From JBHIDJ01 sp046760105 (GTDB lineage: Bacteria; Pseudomonadota; Gammaproteobacteria; Acidiferrobacterales; SPGG2): DNA of 6,748 bases. The translations under genes were made by a program, and so were the position numbers. The first letter of the stretch is position 1, and every line of letters begins with the position of its first letter. Below the pieces are notes generated by a model. It made no database searches, had not been told where the DNA came from, and saw only the letters and a program-made list of their open reading frames with translations. The stretch is taken from the NCBI GenBank assembly GCA_046760105.1, contig JBHIDJ010000156.1:1-6748 (forward strand), read 5' to 3'. Below, one piece after another: positions 5,760-6,748 of the stretch.

Positions 5760-5782
5760 CCTAGTGGACTGTAATCACTAGG
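5760..5782. repeat. Inverted repeat at the break in unit B (7-bp arms, 9-nt loop)
   Basis: CCTAGTG (5760-5766) and CACTAGG (5776-5782) are perfect arms around 9 nt. The repeat covers the premature TAG stop of the unit B 5' fragment and the 5'-side direct repeat. It has the same arm and loop lengths as the inverted repeat at 3769-3791 in unit A. Confidence 0.55.
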
Positions 5783-5826
5783 GTGTGTGCTTTGCTGATT
5801 GTCATTCTTAACGTTGTTGTTTTCAT
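5761..5826 (-). pseudogene. Truncated 5' end of the unit B gene (signal-peptide-like start)
   Basis: From an ATG preceded by AAAGGGGAG (8 nt spacing) this frame runs 21 codons and stops at TAG. The peptide begins MKTTTLRMTISKAHTLVI, a basic start followed by a mildly hydrophobic stretch, like the first half of a Sec signal peptide. The good binding site and the sigma-54-type promoter upstream show it was the start of a real gene; the frame is lost at the direct repeat TGGACTGT. Joined across the inserted segment it continues in frame into the arginine-rich tail at 4766-4846. It may now act as a leader peptide ahead of the GIY-YIG/flavin reductase gene, whose start is 89 bp downstream. Confidence 0.55.
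5765..5772. repeat. Direct repeat TGGACTGT, 5'-side copy
   Basis: This copy lies inside the last codons of the truncated unit B start and within the inverted repeat 5760-5782. It matches 4839-4846 exactly. Confidence 0.4.
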
Positions 5827-5886
5827 GTCGTAACTCCCCTTTCGTTTTTTCTTTGGGTCTATGGTGGGGTCGGCCTGACGAACCAA

Positions 5887-5917
5887 GAGCAGGCGTCTTA
5901 ATACCCTCACCCTGCTC
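5887..5917 (-). other. Hairpin in the unit B leader
   Basis: GAGCAGG and CCTGCTC are perfect 7-bp arms around 17 nt in the 5' untranslated region, between the predicted transcription start near 5944 and the ATG at 5826. The unit A leader is much shorter and lacks it. It could influence translation or stability of the unit B mRNA. Confidence 0.4.
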
Positions 5918-5955
5918 ATGGTGGTGTGAGGACAGACCGCCCCACTAAAAAGCGT

Positions 5956-5970
5956 GCATCTTTTATTCCA
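5956..5970 (-). promoter_or_regulatory. Sigma-54-type (-24/-12) promoter of unit B
   Basis: The minus strand reads TGGAATAAAAGATGCAC with GG (5969-5968) and GC (5957-5956) in exact sigma-54 spacing. Predicted transcription start is near 5944. It differs from promoter A only in the spacer and flank, while the GG and GC positions are kept. Confidence 0.75.
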
Positions 5971-6033
5971 GTTTCATATGTTGTTGATTTGTAAACACAA
6001 ACGTTTCTACGCGTACGCACTTGCTGAAGAAAT

Positions 6034-6050
6034 TGTAAAGTTTTCCGACG
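6034..6050. promoter_or_regulatory. Upstream activator-like site B1
   Basis: TGTAAAGTTTTCCGACG lies 64 bp upstream of the -24 element, the same distance as site A1 in unit A. It is identical over 17 nt to site B2. Confidence 0.7.
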
Positions 6051-6087
6051 CTTCCCAAGAATGATTTTCGGGTTGGGATGTAGATCT

Positions 6088-6306
6088 TCACCAAAAAGAA
6101 AGCTGAATTTGGCGGTAAATGCTAACGTGTATGGGTGTAAAGTTTTCCGACGCCCTACTCCGATCTATGCAAACGCCGATACTCCCACGATGGCGTATTG
6201 CTGCCATAAGCGCCAATTTGCTTACCACGGCCCTACAGATTGCAATCGCCACCAGGGCAATAACCATGACACTGGCTTTGAAGAGCCGGTATTGGTTTTC
6301 GGTCAT
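6088..6306 (-). CDS. Small membrane ORF coupled to the upstream membrane protein
   Basis: The 72-residue ORF begins at an ATG that directly abuts the TAA of the upstream gene (TAAATG), which suggests translational coupling. Residues about 9-37 form one hydrophobic helix rich in Ala, Val and Ile. The last third (from about residue 47) is polar and is encoded by the unit B promoter repeat, including the residues RASENFTP that arise from site B2. The ORF therefore probably lost its original 3' end when the promoter region was placed here, or it is a chance extension. No family is recognised. Confidence 0.4.
   Translation of the reverse strand: MTENQYRLFKASVMVIALVAIAICRAVVSKLALMAAIRHRGSIGVCIDRSRASENFTPIHVSIYRQIQLSFW
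6136..6152. promoter_or_regulatory. Upstream activator-like site B2
   Basis: This is a second exact copy of TGTAAAGTTTTCCGACG, 166 bp from the -24 element and 102 bp from B1, again as in unit A. It lies within the 3' end of the small membrane ORF 6088-6306. Confidence 0.7.
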
Positions 6307-6666
6307 TTATGTAGGCCCACGTGGCGAGCGACGCTCACGCTCGTGATGACCCCAATCCAACGCAATGCCAAGCACGATAGCGAGCATTGCCCAAACCAAG
6401 AAGACCGCCAAGAGAAAGTCCAAGGCATCTCTGCCATGGGGCAGACCAAGCCCGAGCGGGACAAGCCACAGCAGCGAGAGTCGGTCGAAATAGTGCGACA
6501 GGGCCAATAACGTCCAGATACTCATAAGAACAATAACGACAGAGCACCCCATAACGGTGAACCTGCGTCCAGGGAGAAAAGCAGAGGCAAAGAGACCAAT
6601 AACAACAGCTGGCAGGCCGATTACCGCAACGGCGAGAAGGAAAAGTAAAAGTGGTTCTATCGCCAT
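6307..6666 (-). CDS. Small multi-pass membrane protein, hypothetical
   Basis: The 119-residue product is very hydrophobic, with helices at about 4-29, 36-58, 61-75 and 82-103 and a short basic, probably cytoplasmic tail (HHERERRSPRGPT). I do not recognise the family. The start at 6666 has GAGAG about 7 nt upstream, a moderate binding site. It is on the same strand as the unit B genes and is followed without any gap by a second small membrane ORF. No clear promoter is visible in the 82 bp to the window edge. The long helix pattern in this frame supports it over the overlapping frames, which give Cys- and Arg-rich, unconvincing proteins. Confidence 0.7.
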   Translation of the reverse strand: MAIEPLLLFLLAVAVIGLPAVVIGLFASAFLPGRRFTVMGCSVVIVLMSIWTLLALSHYFDRLSLLWLVPLGLGLPHGRDALDFLLAVFLVWAMLAIVLGIALDWGHHERERRSPRGPT

Positions 6667-6748
6667 AGCGCTCTCTCAAGCGTAGCGAGGCCACTAAGAT
6701 ACACCGATCGCCTGCATAGGGACATTGACGCTTCGTCATTAACGATAT

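Larger units (their letters stand above)
4847..5772 (-). mobile_element. Putative 926-bp insertion carrying the GIY-YIG/flavin reductase gene
   Basis: The segment is delimited by 8-bp direct repeats TGGACTGT. Removing one repeat and everything between joins the 5' fragment of unit B to its 3' tail in a single frame of 44 codons without internal stops. The insert is compact: about 92 bp of leader, the 825-bp gene and one further base. Its gene has a GIY-YIG domain, a fold used by many homing nucleases. I see no convincing terminal inverted repeats and no transposase, so a classical insertion sequence is unlikely. Replacement of the gene interior by recombination is the main alternative. Confidence 0.35.
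5926..6152 (-). repeat. Promoter repeat, copy B
   Basis: This is the diverged partner of 3995-4221, in the same orientation about 1.93 kb away. It holds the -24/-12 element and both TGTAAA...CCGACG sites. The region between about 5827 and 6087 has no other convincing gene; it is leader and promoter. Confidence 0.85.

Noticed and set aside
5761..5919. A longer open frame upstream of the unit B start contains PKKKRKG, which resembles a nuclear localisation signal.
   Set aside because: The upstream ATG at 5919 lies in the leader hairpin with no good binding site, and the Lys-rich codons are just the A-rich DNA before the AAAGGGGAG ribosome binding site. Chance resemblance.
6061..6510. A 149-codon plus-strand open frame.
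   Set aside because: It is antisense to the two membrane ORFs, has a polar, low-complexity composition with no domain pattern, and starts inside promoter repeat B.
6335..6739. A 134-codon minus-strand open frame overlapping the membrane gene in another frame.
   Set aside because: Its product is a Cys/Arg/Trp-rich sequence typical of a shadow frame; the alternative frame gives clean membrane helices.

Overview
The window looks like a chromosomal stretch from a proteobacterium, most likely a gammaproteobacterium. The evidence is an Escherichia-type MetB, a SAM-I riboswitch with a translational platform of the kind known in Xanthomonas, and sigma-54-type promoters next to PEP-CTERM-like gene ends. 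Genus cannot be given. Every convincing gene except one (a PhoD-like phosphatase) is on the minus strand.

Left part (1-2174): a small one-helix membrane ORF, then metB for cystathionine gamma-synthase (minus). Upstream of metB lies a well-formed SAM-I (S-box) riboswitch. Its expression platform carries a 9-nt anti-Shine-Dalgarno sequence perfectly complementary to the metB ribosome binding site, so control is probably translational. A sigma-70-like promoter precedes the aptamer. Between this promoter and the phosphatase gene is a noncoding stretch with a 12-bp palindrome and three strong hairpins, a possible structured leader.

Middle (2175-3569): a plus-strand PhoD-like metallophosphatase of 464 residues with all the main metal-site motifs and no visible signal peptide.

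Right part (3676-6152): two paralogous minus-strand transcription units, called A and B here. Each has a diverged promoter repeat of about 226 bp with a -24/-12 (sigma-54-type) element and two upstream copies of TGTAAAGTTTTCCGACG-like sites at identical distances (64 and 166 bp), then a strong ribosome binding site and start codon, a short C-terminal tail ending in glycine plus an arginine cluster as in PEP-CTERM proteins, and a CCCCGC/GCGGGG terminator. Unit A encodes only an 81-residue, apparently decayed product. In unit B the start and the tail are separated by about 0.93 kb holding a gene for an unusual fusion of a GIY-YIG nuclease-like domain and a flavin reductase domain. The segment is bracketed by an 8-bp direct repeat (TGGACTGT); joining at that repeat restores one reading frame from the start to the arginine-rich tail. 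A VanZ-like membrane protein gene lies between units A and B.

Right edge (6088-6666): a four-helix small membrane protein followed without a gap by a second small membrane ORF whose 3' end runs into the unit B promoter.

The most interesting reading is that paired, sigma-54-driven PEP-CTERM-type units have lost or exchanged their interiors, one now hosting a nuclease/flavoenzyme chimera that may have been inserted as a mobile gene. The promoter geometry and gene ends are seen directly; the insertion history is inference.
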